This document shows, piece by piece, positions 43,912 to 53,118 of a stretch of 64,000 nt of DNA. Location of the stretch: positions 434,001-498,000 of the forward strand of contig NZ_WWEO01000044.1 in the NCBI RefSeq assembly GCF_009928685.1, written 5' to 3'. The stretch's first letter is position 1. Each line of letters opens with the position of its first letter. The notes beneath the pieces were generated by a model. That model ran no database searches. It saw only the letters and a list, made by a program, of their open reading frames with translations, and was not told where the DNA came from. The translations under genes were made by a program, and so were the position numbers. The DNA comes from Mucilaginibacter agri. Lineage in GTDB: Bacteria; Bacteroidota; Bacteroidia; Sphingobacteriales; Sphingobacteriaceae.

Positions 43912-46341
43912 ATGAAAGCAATTATAATCGCTATACTATTGGCGTGCCTTGTCGCGCCTATTTATGCCCAAACTGTTCCGGTAAAAGGAACCATCAAAGG
44001 CGTCATTATAGATTCCGCCAAAAACACGCCACTGGGTTACGCTACCATCGCATTGGTAGATGCCGAAACAAAAAAACCAGTTAAAAGCGGACTTTCAAAA
44101 GATAACGGATCATTCGAATTAGATGGCCTTCCACTCAAACCCTACCTGCTTAACGTTATCTCGGTAGGTTACCAAACTAAAACTATCCCAGCTGATGGTT
44201 TAAAGATCGACAAAGCAAATATCGATCTCGGCAAAATTGTATTAGGTTCTTCAACATCCCAGCTAAACGAAGTTAAAGTAACAGCCTCAAAACCGTTGGT
44301 TAAACAAGAGATAGACCGCGTAAGCTATGATGTACAGGCCGACCCTGACAGCAAAGCCCAAACCGCTATGGATATGCTTAAAAAAGTACCGTTGGTTTCG
44401 GTAGATGGAGATGACAACATTCAGTTGCAGGGCAGCGGAAGCTATAAGATCTTTATCAATGGCAAGCCATCGCAAATGCTGGCCAATAACCCTAAAGATA
44501 TATTGAAATCAATGCCGGCAACCAATATTTTAAAAATTGAGGTAATTACTACTCCACCTGCAAAATATGACGCCGAAGGACTGGCGGGCATTATCAATAT
44601 TATTACGAGCAAAACAGCTGACGACGGTTATAATGGTAGCATTACGGCTCGTTACAACTTTCCATGGGGGCCTAATCTTAACTTAACCGGAACGATGAAA
44701 CAGGGCAAGTTTGGTATTTCGGGCTATATAGGTGGCGGCGGCAGACCTTGGGTTACAACTAATTCTGCCAACGAGAGGCAAACCTACGCGCCCGTGTCCG
44801 ACTTTTTGCAATACGGCAGTAACAGCACAAAAGGCAAATTCGTTTATAGTTCTGTTGAACTGAGTTATGAAATTGATACCCTGAACCTTTTAACAGGTTC
44901 CATTGAATATGACAAAGGTCGTTTTGACCAAAATCAAGACCGCTTAACGCGATTTACCAGCGAAGATCCTAATGCGCTACCGCAATCATACCGCTTGTTG
45001 AACAACGGTGGCTTCGGTTGGGACGAAACCGACTTAAGTTTAAATTATCAGCTTGGTTTTAAACGTGACAAAAAACAACTGCTCACAGCCTCATATCAGT
45101 ATACTTATTTCTCCAACGAGAATCATAGTGATATTTCTACCGTCGACCGTGTAAATTATAACAGCCCTGATAATAACCAGCAAAACAACGCAGGTACGCG
45201 CCAGCATACTTTGCAACTGGATTATGTCCACCCGCTTAAACAGTTAACAATTGAGGCTGGCGCAAAGGGCATCTTCAGAAAGAATTTTAGCAATTCAGAT
45301 GTAGAGAATCTTACGAATGTAAATGGTCAGGATATTTTTGTCGAAGACCCAACGCTAAGTAATGATTTTAACTACCATCAAAATGTGTACAGCTTGTATA
45401 ATTCCTATACTTACAAAGCAGGTTCGTGGACGTTAAAAGGCGGCGCACGTATGGAGCATACCCATGTTGATGCCAATTTTATTACCGATGGCAGCAGCTT
45501 AAACAGGGATTATACCAATGTAATTCCATCAATTTCTGTCATGCGTAATTTCAGCAAAAATCAGAGTTTAACTTTTGGCTTTACTAACCGGCTCGAGCGC
45601 CCGGGTATATGGCAACTTAACCCATTCGTCGACCGATCGAATCCGCAGATTGTTAACACCGGGAACCCCAATCTGCACGCTGTATTAAGTCATTTGTTCG
45701 AGCTTACCTACAATAAATCGGGCATAGGTAATATCAGCGCCAAGTTGAGTTATATGTACACTAATAATAGCATAGTAAGCGTAACGAAATTGATATCCGA
45801 TACGCTTAGCGAAACTACTTACGATAATGTTGGTAAGTATAAAACAGCGCGTTTAAATATCAATGGCAGTTATCCCCTCACTAAAAAATTGAATGCAAAT
45901 TTCAACGCAGCCTTATTTTATGTTTGGATAAAAGGAACTTATAATGGCGAGTTTTACAGCAATGAGGGTCCTCGTACTACCAGCAATGTAAGTGCTACCT
46001 ACAAACCAGGGAATGATTGGACCATTGGTGCAAATTATGGTTACAACAGCCACCTAATATGGCTTCAGGGCGGATCGAACCATTATATGTATTCTTCATT
46101 ATCACTGAGCAAAGTTCTACTGAATAAAAAACTGACGATTACCGGCGTGGTTAATAACCCAACCCAAAAGCACTACACATATACACAGTTTACATCTACT
46201 CCCGATTTTTACCAGGCTAATACTCAATATCAAATTTACCGAACATTTGCCGTCAGCCTCAATTACAAATTTGGCAAGCTAAGCAGCGACATCAAGAAAA
46301 ATCAGCGCAGCATTAACAATGATGACGTAAGTAAACAATAG
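43912..46341 (+). CDS. Outer-membrane beta-barrel receptor (TonB-dependent receptor-like)
   Basis: About 809 residues. The ATG at 43912 gives a good signal peptide (MKAIIIAILLACLVAPIYAQ); 44 in-frame upstream codons lack signal character. A carboxypeptidase-regulatory-like domain (about 25-110) is followed by a plug-like region (VKVTASKPLVKQEIDRVSYDV, then GSGSYKIFINGKPS and IEVITTPPAKYDAEGLAGIINIIT) and a long barrel of the OMP_b-brl_3 type ending near SLNYKFGKL. No SusD partner is encoded, so the ligand may be a metal complex, peptide or small molecule. A terminator follows at once. Confidence 0.9.
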   Translation: MKAIIIAILLACLVAPIYAQTVPVKGTIKGVIIDSAKNTPLGYATIALVDAETKKPVKSGLSKDNGSFELDGLPLKPYLLNVISVGYQTKTIPADGLKIDKANIDLGKIVLGSSTSQLNEVKVTASKPLVKQEIDRVSYDVQADPDSKAQTAMDMLKKVPLVSVDGDDNIQLQGSGSYKIFINGKPSQMLANNPKDILKSMPATNILKIEVITTPPAKYDAEGLAGIINIITSKTADDGYNGSITARYNFPWGPNLNLTGTMKQGKFGISGYIGGGGRPWVTTNSANERQTYAPVSDFLQYGSNSTKGKFVYSSVELSYEIDTLNLLTGSIEYDKGRFDQNQDRLTRFTSEDPNALPQSYRLLNNGGFGWDETDLSLNYQLGFKRDKKQLLTASYQYTYFSNENHSDISTVDRVNYNSPDNNQQNNAGTRQHTLQLDYVHPLKQLTIEAGAKGIFRKNFSNSDVENLTNVNGQDIFVEDPTLSNDFNYHQNVYSLYNSYTYKAGSWTLKGGARMEHTHVDANFITDGSSLNRDYTNVIPSISVMRNFSKNQSLTFGFTNRLERPGIWQLNPFVDRSNPQIVNTGNPNLHAVLSHLFELTYNKSGIGNISAKLSYMYTNNSIVSVTKLISDTLSETTYDNVGKYKTARLNINGSYPLTKKLNANFNAALFYVWIKGTYNGEFYSNEGPRTTSNVSATYKPGNDWTIGANYGYNSHLIWLQGGSNHYMYSSLSLSKVLLNKKLTITGVVNNPTQKHYTYTQFTSTPDFYQANTQYQIYRTFAVSLNYKFGKLSSDIKKNQRSINNDDVSKQ

Positions 46342-46353
46342 CCCAAGTAAAGC

Positions 46354-46395
46354 AAAAAAAGCGATAGATCAGAAATTAGACCTATCGCTTTTTTT
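46354..46395. terminator. Bidirectional terminator
   Basis: GCGATAG (46361-46367) pairs with CTATCGC (46382-46388), flanked by seven A and seven T that extend the stem to 14 bp. It separates the receptor gene from the convergent epimerase gene. Confidence 0.85.
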
Positions 46396-46413
46396 GTTTA
46401 CTTAAATCAAGAA

Positions 46414-47592
46414 TTATTTCTTTTCGAACTGGTATAAGGTAATGCTTTTAAAAGGCTTGCCCGGCTCTAACACCGTAGAAGGAAAAGTAGGTTGATTAGG
46501 TGAATCTGGAAAATGTTGCGTCTCTAAACAAAAGGCTGTTCGGTGAGCATCCGGAAAGCCACCTTTCATTTTAAATTTCCCTTCCATAAAGTTACCCGTG
46601 TAAAATTGTACACCAGGCTGAGTAGTAAACACTTTTAGTATTAAGCCTGTCTTATCACCAATTACGGTAGCAACAGGTATTTGCGCGTTGTGATTGTTCA
46701 GCACGTAGTTATGGTCGTAGCCGTGGCCAAATTTAATCTGCTCGTTGTCGGCATCAATACGGTCGCCAATTGGTAATGGAGCCCTAAAATCAAACGGAGT
46801 ACCCTTCACGCTCTCAATTTTACCGGTAGGGATCAGGTCTTTATTAACAGGAGTGTAATCGTCGGCATTGATCTGCATAATATGTTTCAGAATTGTACCA
46901 CTGCCCGGGCCGTTGAGGTTAAAATAAGCGTGATTAGTAAGGTTAACAACCGTCGGTTTGTCAGTCTTGGCCTCATAAGTAATTTCGAGGCTATTGTAAC
47001 GGGTTACCACATAGGTAACTTTTACATCAAGGTTTCCCGGAAAGCCTTCTTCCATATCGGCAGAGTGATAAGTAAGTTCCAGTGTATGCTCATTGGGTTG
47101 CACGGCGTCCCACACTTTAGAGTCGAAACCCACCTTGCCGCCGTGTAGCGTATTGGGTGCATTATTGATAAACATGCTATACTCTTTACCATCTAGTTTA
47201 AATTTACCATTGGCAATTCGGTTCCCATAACGGCCAATTAATGCCCCATAGTAATTGCTCGATGATTCCTGGTAGCCTTTCAAATTATCGAACCCTGCAA
47301 TAACGTCAATCATGTTACCTGCCTGGCTTTTTACCAAAAGGCTAACTACGCGGCCGCCGTAATTGGTAATTGCAGCTTGCATGCCGTTTTTACCCTTCAA
47401 ATAGTAAAGTTTAACTTGTTTTCCGTCGATAGTTTGTTCAAAACCCGATTCGGCTGGTAACATTTTGCTGATCGCAATGCTGTCTGTCATGGTAGCGTTG
47501 TTTTTTGCTTGATTAGTATTACAGGATGCTAAAATACCTGCCGATACGGCAAGCAATAACCCCATCCTGGTTTTTAGGCTTGATAATTGCAT
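46414..47592 (-). CDS. Aldose 1-epimerase (galactose mutarotase), lipoprotein
   Basis: Interconverts alpha and beta anomers of aldoses. The 392 residues have a lipoprotein signal with lipobox ILASC (Cys 24), so the enzyme is exported, unlike E. coli GalM. The catalytic His lies in NLTNHAYFNL and the catalytic Glu in FCLETQHFPDSPNQP; the NxxxR-type binding stretch GRYGNRIANGKF is intact. Secreted mutarotases usually work with extracellular sugar uptake; there is no glycosidase gene next to it. Single gene behind a strong terminator. Confidence 0.93.
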   Translation of the reverse strand: MQLSSLKTRMGLLLAVSAGILASCNTNQAKNNATMTDSIAISKMLPAESGFEQTIDGKQVKLYYLKGKNGMQAAITNYGGRVVSLLVKSQAGNMIDVIAGFDNLKGYQESSSNYYGALIGRYGNRIANGKFKLDGKEYSMFINNAPNTLHGGKVGFDSKVWDAVQPNEHTLELTYHSADMEEGFPGNLDVKVTYVVTRYNSLEITYEAKTDKPTVVNLTNHAYFNLNGPGSGTILKHIMQINADDYTPVNKDLIPTGKIESVKGTPFDFRAPLPIGDRIDADNEQIKFGHGYDHNYVLNNHNAQIPVATVIGDKTGLILKVFTTQPGVQFYTGNFMEGKFKMKGGFPDAHRTAFCLETQHFPDSPNQPTFPSTVLEPGKPFKSITLYQFEKK

Positions 47593-47743
47593 TTTGGTAC
47601 GATGTTTAAGGTAATGAAACTATGGGTTTTCAATTTGGTTTCAAAGTTTTAAATATTATTAAAACTTTATTTAAAGTTACCCGTAAACGATGCCAATTTA
47701 GCAATAAAATTAAATGCTTAATAAAAACTTCATATAGTAACCG

Positions 47744-47751
47744 TATTTTTG
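47744..47751 (+). promoter_or_regulatory. -7 promoter box of gene 47767-48687
   Basis: TATTTTTG, an exact TAnnTTTG match 15 nt before the ATG at 47767. Confidence 0.5.
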
Positions 47752-47766
47752 CGCGTTCAATAAGTA

Positions 47767-48687
47767 ATGACACAAAAAAAGATAAAGAAGCGAAGGATTG
47801 TACTGGTACTCATAGTAGTTACCATGTTTTTTGCTGCCTACGCACACCATAGGCTCAGCCAAAAAGGGTTAAATACAGGCCGTTTGCAGGATAAGGAGAT
47901 GAACGAAATCTCCGGCATATCGGCGTCTGCTATCAATCAAGACATTTTTTATGTGCATAATGATAGTGGCGACACCAGTCGTTTTTTTGCTATCAATGCT
48001 CAGGGTAAATTAAAGGCTACCTACACTTTTACCGGCGCCTATAGCGGCCGGTTTGGCGTACGCGATTGCGAAGACATTGCAGTTGGCCCAGGCCCGCAAA
48101 AAAACAAAAGTTATATTTATTTAGGTGATATTGGCGATAATGGAGGAAATCATAAAGACATTGCTATTTATCGCTTTAACGAACCAACAGTAGCTGCCGA
48201 AGACAGCGCTAAAAAAATCAACCTTAATACCTCTACCCTGTTTTTGAAATATCCTGATGGCCCACGCGATGCCGAAACGTTGATGCTAGACCCCGTTGAA
48301 AAATTGCTTTATATAGTTTCTAAACGCCAGGACTCGGTAGCCGTTTATACTACGCCGCTTAAATTTAATAACGGTGATACGGTAACACTCACCCGCCAAT
48401 GCAAGCTGCATTTTAAAGGCTTACCGCTAATGCGCTGGATAACCGCCGGAGATATATCCGCCGACGGCAAACAAATACTTTTGAAAAGCTATGCCACTGT
48501 TTATTACTGGCAGCGCGAACCCGGCGAGCCTGTTTGGAAAGCCATGCAACGCGCGCCGAAAGAAATGCCTTACGAACAAGAACACCAGGGTGAGGCCATT
48601 GGCTTTAGTCGCGATGGCAAATCTTACTTCACCACCAGCGAAGGGGTTTACGCGCCTATTTACCAGTATTTTATAAACGGATTTTAA
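47767..48687 (+). CDS. Membrane-anchored beta-propeller-like protein of unknown function
   Basis: A 306-residue protein with a basic N-terminus (KKIKKRR) and one hydrophobic segment (about residues 10-26), so anchored or exported. The rest alternates beta strands and turns (EISGISASAINQDIFYVHNDSGD, FGVRDCEDIAVGPG, YIYLGDIGDNGGNHKDIAIYRF, DAETLMLDPVEKLLYIVSKR), a pattern seen in SdiA-regulated or esterase-like propellers. No catalytic motif is evident. Its stop codon directly abuts that of the convergent small gene. Confidence 0.75.
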   Translation: MTQKKIKKRRIVLVLIVVTMFFAAYAHHRLSQKGLNTGRLQDKEMNEISGISASAINQDIFYVHNDSGDTSRFFAINAQGKLKATYTFTGAYSGRFGVRDCEDIAVGPGPQKNKSYIYLGDIGDNGGNHKDIAIYRFNEPTVAAEDSAKKINLNTSTLFLKYPDGPRDAETLMLDPVEKLLYIVSKRQDSVAVYTTPLKFNNGDTVTLTRQCKLHFKGLPLMRWITAGDISADGKQILLKSYATVYYWQREPGEPVWKAMQRAPKEMPYEQEHQGEAIGFSRDGKSYFTTSEGVYAPIYQYFINGF

Positions 48688-48888
48688 TTATTTAGGTCCC
48701 TCAGAGATTTCTTCCCAATAAACGGTTTCCATAAATACGCCGTTTTCTGATGCTACTTTATCTCTTATTTTTTCCAACTCCTGTTTTAGTTCGGCGGCGC
48801 TAGCCGTGCTACTTGAGGAATAGTAGTATATCGCATTGCCTGTTTTGCTGTTTATAAACTTATAGTGTTTGATATTTTCTGTAGCCAT
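48688..48888 (-). CDS. Small hypothetical protein
   Basis: About 66 residues from the ATG at 48888 (MATENIKHY); a GTG four codons upstream is an alternative. Soluble, with a helix around ELKQELEKIRDKVASENG and strands either side. No recognised motif. It converges exactly (0 nt apart) with the propeller-like gene. A 10-bp palindrome CACTTAAGTG lies at 48898-48907, just upstream. Confidence 0.65.
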   Translation of the reverse strand: MATENIKHYKFINSKTGNAIYYYSSSSTASAAELKQELEKIRDKVASENGVFMETVYWEEISEGPK

Positions 48889-48962
48889 GGGGTATTGCAC
48901 TTAAGTGTACTATTTATTAATACATTGTGGCGATAATTTGTTCAGATAAATGCTTAATTTAA

Positions 48963-48992
48963 TTTGAACTTTACATTATTACGGTAAATTAG
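48963..48992 (+). promoter_or_regulatory. Promoter with both -33 and -7 elements for gene 49016
   Basis: TTTG at 48963-48966, an 18-nt spacer, then TAAATTAG at 48985-48992 (one change from TAnnTTTG). The spacing is close to the phylum norm of about 19 nt; the ATG follows 23 nt later. Confidence 0.5.
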
Positions 48993-49015
48993 TAAGCATA
49001 AAACCATATAAAACT

Positions 49016-49372
49016 ATGTACAAGAAATTCCTGACCACATCAATTTTAGTATGCTGCTGCGTGCTGGCATCTCTGGCTGTAATTGCCGATCTGAACGGTA
49101 AATGGATAGGCAGCGTAAACATGCAAGGTAACGACCTGGCTTTAACCTATACTTTTAAAGTAGATGGCGACAAGCTAACCGGCGTTGCAGAATCTCCTTA
49201 CGGCCCTTCGGCTATTGAAAATGGCAAGGTTAAAGGCGACTCTCTTATGTTTACCACCAACGTAAGCGGCATTGAAATTCCTCAATCGGGAAAGTTCTTT
49301 AGCGACTCAGTTACACTTAATATCGAAGTTCAAGGTTCTGTGTTGCACACAACACTTAAAAGAGCACAGTAG
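49016..49372 (+). CDS. Small secreted beta-rich protein of unknown function
   Basis: A 118-residue exported protein: signal peptide of about 24 residues with an unusual run of Cys (LVCCCVL), then a compact beta-sheet domain starting LNGKWIGSVNMQGNDLALTYTFKVDGDKLTG. The pattern (GxW start, repeated strands, polar turns) resembles lipocalin-like or DUF domains common in Bacteroidota, where such proteins often lie beside sugar-acting enzymes. No active-site motif is visible. Confidence 0.75.
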   Translation: MYKKFLTTSILVCCCVLASLAVIADLNGKWIGSVNMQGNDLALTYTFKVDGDKLTGVAESPYGPSAIENGKVKGDSLMFTTNVSGIEIPQSGKFFSDSVTLNIEVQGSVLHTTLKRAQ

Positions 49373-49382
49373 TTAGAAAGCT

Positions 49383-49470
49383 GGAATCAAGAGTCAAGAA
49401 TCAAGAAGTAATAATACATGTTACTGATAAAGCCCCTCCCGTTTGGAGAGGGCCAGGGAGAGGTTTTTAC
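49383..49470. repeat. Dispersed repeats: GAATCAAGA cluster followed by GC-rich hairpin
   Basis: GGAATCAAGAGTCAAGAATCAAGAAG at 49383-49408 contains two GAATCAAGA units, and a CCCCTCCC...GGAGAGGGCCAGGGAGAGG hairpin element lies at 49434-49470, the same pairing of elements as at 42620-42684. Confidence 0.6.
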
Positions 49471-49502
49471 CTTTCGCTTACACCTTTCTGTTTTCAGCAT
49501 TC

Positions 49503-49510
49503 TATCTTTG
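49503..49510 (+). promoter_or_regulatory. -7 promoter box of the DsbA-family gene
   Basis: TATCTTTG, an exact TAnnTTTG match 20 nt before the ATG at 49531. Confidence 0.55.
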
Positions 49511-49530
49511 TATTCAACAAAAGATAAATT

Positions 49531-50223
49531 ATGAAGGTTGAAATATGGTCGGATGTGATGTGCCCGTTCTGCTACATCGGTAAGCGGAGGTTTGAGCATG
49601 CACTTGCTAATTTTGAGCACAAAGATGAGATAGAGATCGAGTGGAAAAGCTTCCAGTTAAATCCACTATTAAAAACAGATCCTAACATCAGCATACACGA
49701 TTACCTAGCCGAAACCAAAGGCTGGCAGCCCGAATATGCACGCCAGTTAAACCAACAGGTTACTGATATGGCAGCCGAAGTTGGTTTGGTTTATCACATG
49801 GATCAGGCCGTTGTGGCGAATAGCTTCGATGCTCATCGTTTTTCGCACTACGCTAAACTGAATGGTTTAGGTGTTGGGGCCGAAGAACAGCTATTCCGTG
49901 CTTATTTTACCGACGGTAAAAACATTGCCGATCATAATGTTTTGACCGAATTAGGCGGAAATATTGGACTAAATCCGGAAAACGTAAAGTCTGTTTTGGC
50001 CGCGAACCAATTCTCTAACGAAGTACATTACGACTTGCGTGAGGCCCAGGAATTAGGGATCAGCGCTGTGCCGTTTTTTGTATTAGACAGAAAATATGCG
50101 GTATCGGGTGCACAACCCGAAGCTGTATTTTTAGATGCTTTGCAAAAAGCTTTTGCAGATCAGCAACCAGAAATTATCGCCGACAGCGATAACAGCTGCG
50201 ACGTTGATGGCGAAAATTGTTAA
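49531..50223 (+). CDS. DsbA family (FrnE-like) thioredoxin-fold oxidoreductase
   Basis: A 230-residue cytoplasmic protein (no signal peptide) with the redox motif C11-P-F-C14 directly after the first strand, a helical insert and the cis-Pro loop SAVPFFV near residue 185. This FrnE/2-hydroxychromene-isomerase branch of DsbA acts as a disulfide isomerase or glutathione-dependent enzyme in other species. The C-terminal tail ends in CDVDGENC, a second Cys pair that may form a regulatory disulfide, as reported for FrnE of Deinococcus; that parallel is inference. Single gene with its own promoter. Confidence 0.9.
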   Translation: MKVEIWSDVMCPFCYIGKRRFEHALANFEHKDEIEIEWKSFQLNPLLKTDPNISIHDYLAETKGWQPEYARQLNQQVTDMAAEVGLVYHMDQAVVANSFDAHRFSHYAKLNGLGVGAEEQLFRAYFTDGKNIADHNVLTELGGNIGLNPENVKSVLAANQFSNEVHYDLREAQELGISAVPFFVLDRKYAVSGAQPEAVFLDALQKAFADQQPEIIADSDNSCDVDGENC

Positions 50224-50253
50224 GAACATTTTATAATTGTCGTTTATCTAGCG

Positions 50254-50341
50254 TGTCATTCCGACGTAGGAGGAATCTTGTACGGGTTTCCTTTTAGATA
50301 AGCATACTTCACAAGATCTCTCAAGATCTCTCGAGATGACA
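50254..50341. repeat. Dispersed GTCATTCC-type inverted repeat
   Basis: Left end TGTCATTCCGACGTAGGAGG and right end CTCTCGAGATGACA form an imperfect inverted repeat with about 28-nt arms (AATCTTGT inner left, ACAAGATC inner right). Such elements are spread through many Bacteroidota genomes; a related half-copy is at 42701-42735. Confidence 0.7.
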
Positions 50342-50360
50342 AAACGAAGTTTTAAATAAG

Positions 50361-50393
50361 AAAAGCCGTCCCGGGTTAATCGGGACGGCTTTT
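50361..50393. terminator. Bidirectional terminator
   Basis: Perfect 13-bp stem (50361-50373 with 50381-50393), loop GGTTAAT, bordered by A- and T-tracts, between the DsbA-family gene and the convergent metalloprotease gene. Confidence 0.92.
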
Positions 50394-50415
50394 CTATCAT
50401 CAGGATGCCTGAGCC

Positions 50416-52950
50416 TTAAAACTCAAACTCGTTTGATGGCATACCGATCGGTGCTCCCGGCGGCATATCCAACGGTTCGGCGGGTTGGAATTTCTCAGGG
50501 TTCTTCTGAAACTCATTGATCTGCGACATAGCAAAATACATAGCTGCCTTTTGTTTAGGCGGCGCAGTTACCATTTGGCTGCCTATCCAGGTAGCTAATT
50601 CGCTTATCTTTAGTAATGCTTCTCCCCTTACATTTTCACCGGCGCGAGTATTGGCGGCTAATTGCAAAAGGTATTTGATGGTTAGGTTATTAACCAGCAC
50701 GTGCAACTCTCCTTTATAGCCCGGTTCAATCGGGGCTTTCCAGGTTTTTTCGAGCAATTTATCAACCATTGGCATAAAGCCAGGTTGCTTGCTATCGCGC
50801 GAATTATATTCAATTAAACGGGCTGCACGGTCAGCATCAAGCATGTAACCTAATGTTGTACTTGCAGCACTTTCGGCAGCGCCAAGCGGGTCAAAAGTTA
50901 CGCCGGTATGACCGCCGAAGGTCTCAACCGATGAGGGGTAACCTACCGGGCGCGGTGGAATTTTAGCGATTAGTGCTTCTGGTAATGCTAAGGCATCGGG
51001 TGTAATGGTCGTTAATAAACCATCAATAGAACGCCATTGCTCGGCCGGGTCAATCATTTTGGTAACCACTTGGCCATCATTTTTAAGGGCGTAGGTAAAG
51101 TATTGGCCACCGATTGAATTAGATACCGCTTCGATCTGGTAACGGTGCAGCAGGTACATAGGCACCAACACTTCTTCTAAAGTGGCCATCGGTGCGTCCT
51201 GACGGATAGCTTTCTCCGAAAAATTATCCAGTATGTGACGACGAATGGTCATCAGTTTGGTCAGTTGATCAACCGCGTTGTTACCCTCATCCCACTGGTG
51301 CGAAAGCGGGTGCACGCCACCACCAATATCCGGGATAAAGATGTGGCCTTGCGCCAGGGTTTCCTTCATGATCTTATCAAGCGCCTCATCCTCATTGGTT
51401 CCCTTAGGGAAATCTGAGTATCCCCAGGTAATAGCACGTTTGTCCCAGGTTCCAATACCTTTTGCATAAGCGTCAGACACATCTATAGTGCCATCAGCCT
51501 TCATACTAAAGCGCGGAAAGGGATAATCCATTACTGAAGCCCTGTCGTGCGTACTGCTTGTATAGTTGTGGTACAAACCAAGGGTATGTCCAATTTCGTG
51601 CGCAGATAGCTGGCGGATACGCGCCAATGCCATTTGCTCCATTGCTTTAGGGATAGGTTTGCCATCGATATAGGGTTGCAATAAACCTTCGGCCAGCATA
51701 TAATCCTGGCGGTGACGATCTGAACCCAGCGTTACTTCACCTTTCAGGATCTCGCCAGTGCGTGGGTCGATGTATGACATACCGTATGAGAAAGCCCTTT
51801 GCGGATTGCCCGAGCGGTTTACCCAATTTACTACGTTATAGCGCATATCCATAGGGTCGGCGCCTTCGGGAAGTTCTTTTACGATGAAAGCATTTTTATA
51901 ACCAGCCGCTTCGAATGCCTGGTTCCACCATGAACCACCTTCTATCAGGGCTTTTTTAATCAGCTCAGGTGCGCCACGGTCTATATAGTAAACTATCGGT
52001 TCAACAGGCTCGCTTATGGCTGCGCCAGGGTTCTTTTTAGCGAGGCGATGCCGTGCTGTAAAACGTTTAATCAATGGCTCATTCATCGGAGATGAAAAGT
52101 CGTAATAGCTAAAGTCGTTAAAGCCCGACCGCGGGTCGAACTTACGGGGCTTAAAACCATCATCGGGCAATTGTACAAAAGCCTGGTGCATACGCAGGGT
52201 TACCGCACTTGGATCAGCAGCGACACCGCCACCACGACGACCGCCGCCACCTCCGCTACCACCTGTAAAGGTAATCAAGGCTTCAAACTCACTATTTTTA
52301 GGAAAGTTCTTCGTGTTTTCGATATTAATAGCCGAGCGTGTTTCATCTAAACGATAACCGCCACCTGCTGCGCCACCACCACGGCCGGCGGCCGCAATAG
52401 CACTCCCCAGGTTACCACGGCCGGTGCCCAGGTTATCACCAATCTTCTGAACATCGCGGATCAGAAAAGGCGTCATATCTACCAGTACCTTATCGCCCTC
52501 AACGGCTGCAGGAGTAAAACCCCAAAGTATTGATTTGGCAAAAGCATTCTCAACTGCTTTTTTCTCGTCGGCATTACCGTTTACCGAACGGTAATTGGTA
52601 ACCGGCTGTACCAAAAATATCTTAGGGCCAACTTTAGTGAAATGGGTAATTACCGATGTTGATTGACCGCGTTCGGCCCCACCATTACCAACACCATCAG
52701 CAAGAGCATTGAAGTACAGGAAATCCTGATCAAATTTGTCGATCTCGAGATAAACCTTTCCGCTTTTTTCATCATAATAAAAATCGAAAAAGCCCTCGTA
52801 CTTTTTGAGGTTTTGAGTAATGGAGGCAATTGAAGCTGCCGGCCTGGCTTCGCTACCACGCCCTGCACCATCGCTTGGCTGTCTGTTCTGCGCGAACGAC
52901 ACCCCGCTTAATGCCAGCATAGCCGCAGTTAAGGGTAAATAATACTTCAT
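50416..52950 (-). CDS. Secreted zinc-dependent metalloprotease (DUF5117/DUF4953 family)
   Basis: An 844-residue exported metzincin-like protease of the Bacteroidota DUF5117-DUF4953-DUF5118 architecture. Signal peptide to VSFAQ (residue 21). The N-terminal half is beta-rich, with Gly-rich loops around residues 185-240 (GRGGGAAGGG and GGSGGGGGRRGGG). The zinc site is HEIGHTLGLYHN, followed by the Met-turn SVMDYPFPR. Opening cues such as KKYEGFFDFYYDEKSGKVYLEI match the family. Substrate unknown; secreted peptidases of this type are common in environmental Bacteroidota. Single gene with a strong terminator. Confidence 0.92.
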   Translation of the reverse strand: MKYYLPLTAAMLALSGVSFAQNRQPSDGAGRGSEARPAASIASITQNLKKYEGFFDFYYDEKSGKVYLEIDKFDQDFLYFNALADGVGNGGAERGQSTSVITHFTKVGPKIFLVQPVTNYRSVNGNADEKKAVENAFAKSILWGFTPAAVEGDKVLVDMTPFLIRDVQKIGDNLGTGRGNLGSAIAAAGRGGGAAGGGYRLDETRSAINIENTKNFPKNSEFEALITFTGGSGGGGGRRGGGVAADPSAVTLRMHQAFVQLPDDGFKPRKFDPRSGFNDFSYYDFSSPMNEPLIKRFTARHRLAKKNPGAAISEPVEPIVYYIDRGAPELIKKALIEGGSWWNQAFEAAGYKNAFIVKELPEGADPMDMRYNVVNWVNRSGNPQRAFSYGMSYIDPRTGEILKGEVTLGSDRHRQDYMLAEGLLQPYIDGKPIPKAMEQMALARIRQLSAHEIGHTLGLYHNYTSSTHDRASVMDYPFPRFSMKADGTIDVSDAYAKGIGTWDKRAITWGYSDFPKGTNEDEALDKIMKETLAQGHIFIPDIGGGVHPLSHQWDEGNNAVDQLTKLMTIRRHILDNFSEKAIRQDAPMATLEEVLVPMYLLHRYQIEAVSNSIGGQYFTYALKNDGQVVTKMIDPAEQWRSIDGLLTTITPDALALPEALIAKIPPRPVGYPSSVETFGGHTGVTFDPLGAAESAASTTLGYMLDADRAARLIEYNSRDSKQPGFMPMVDKLLEKTWKAPIEPGYKGELHVLVNNLTIKYLLQLAANTRAGENVRGEALLKISELATWIGSQMVTAPPKQKAAMYFAMSQINEFQKNPEKFQPAEPLDMPPGAPIGMPSNEFEF

Positions 52951-53118
52951 AGTTTAATAGTTTAGAGAACTTATTTTGTTTTTGATGCAATAGCAAAGCA
53001 TTTTTCCGACTCACGATGACATTTTCTCAAATACTTTTCAAGAAAATTAAGTGTTTTATGCGGAAACACTTTAAAATAATGCAGAATTAACAAAAAAGTT
53101 ACTGGTTGATTAATAATT

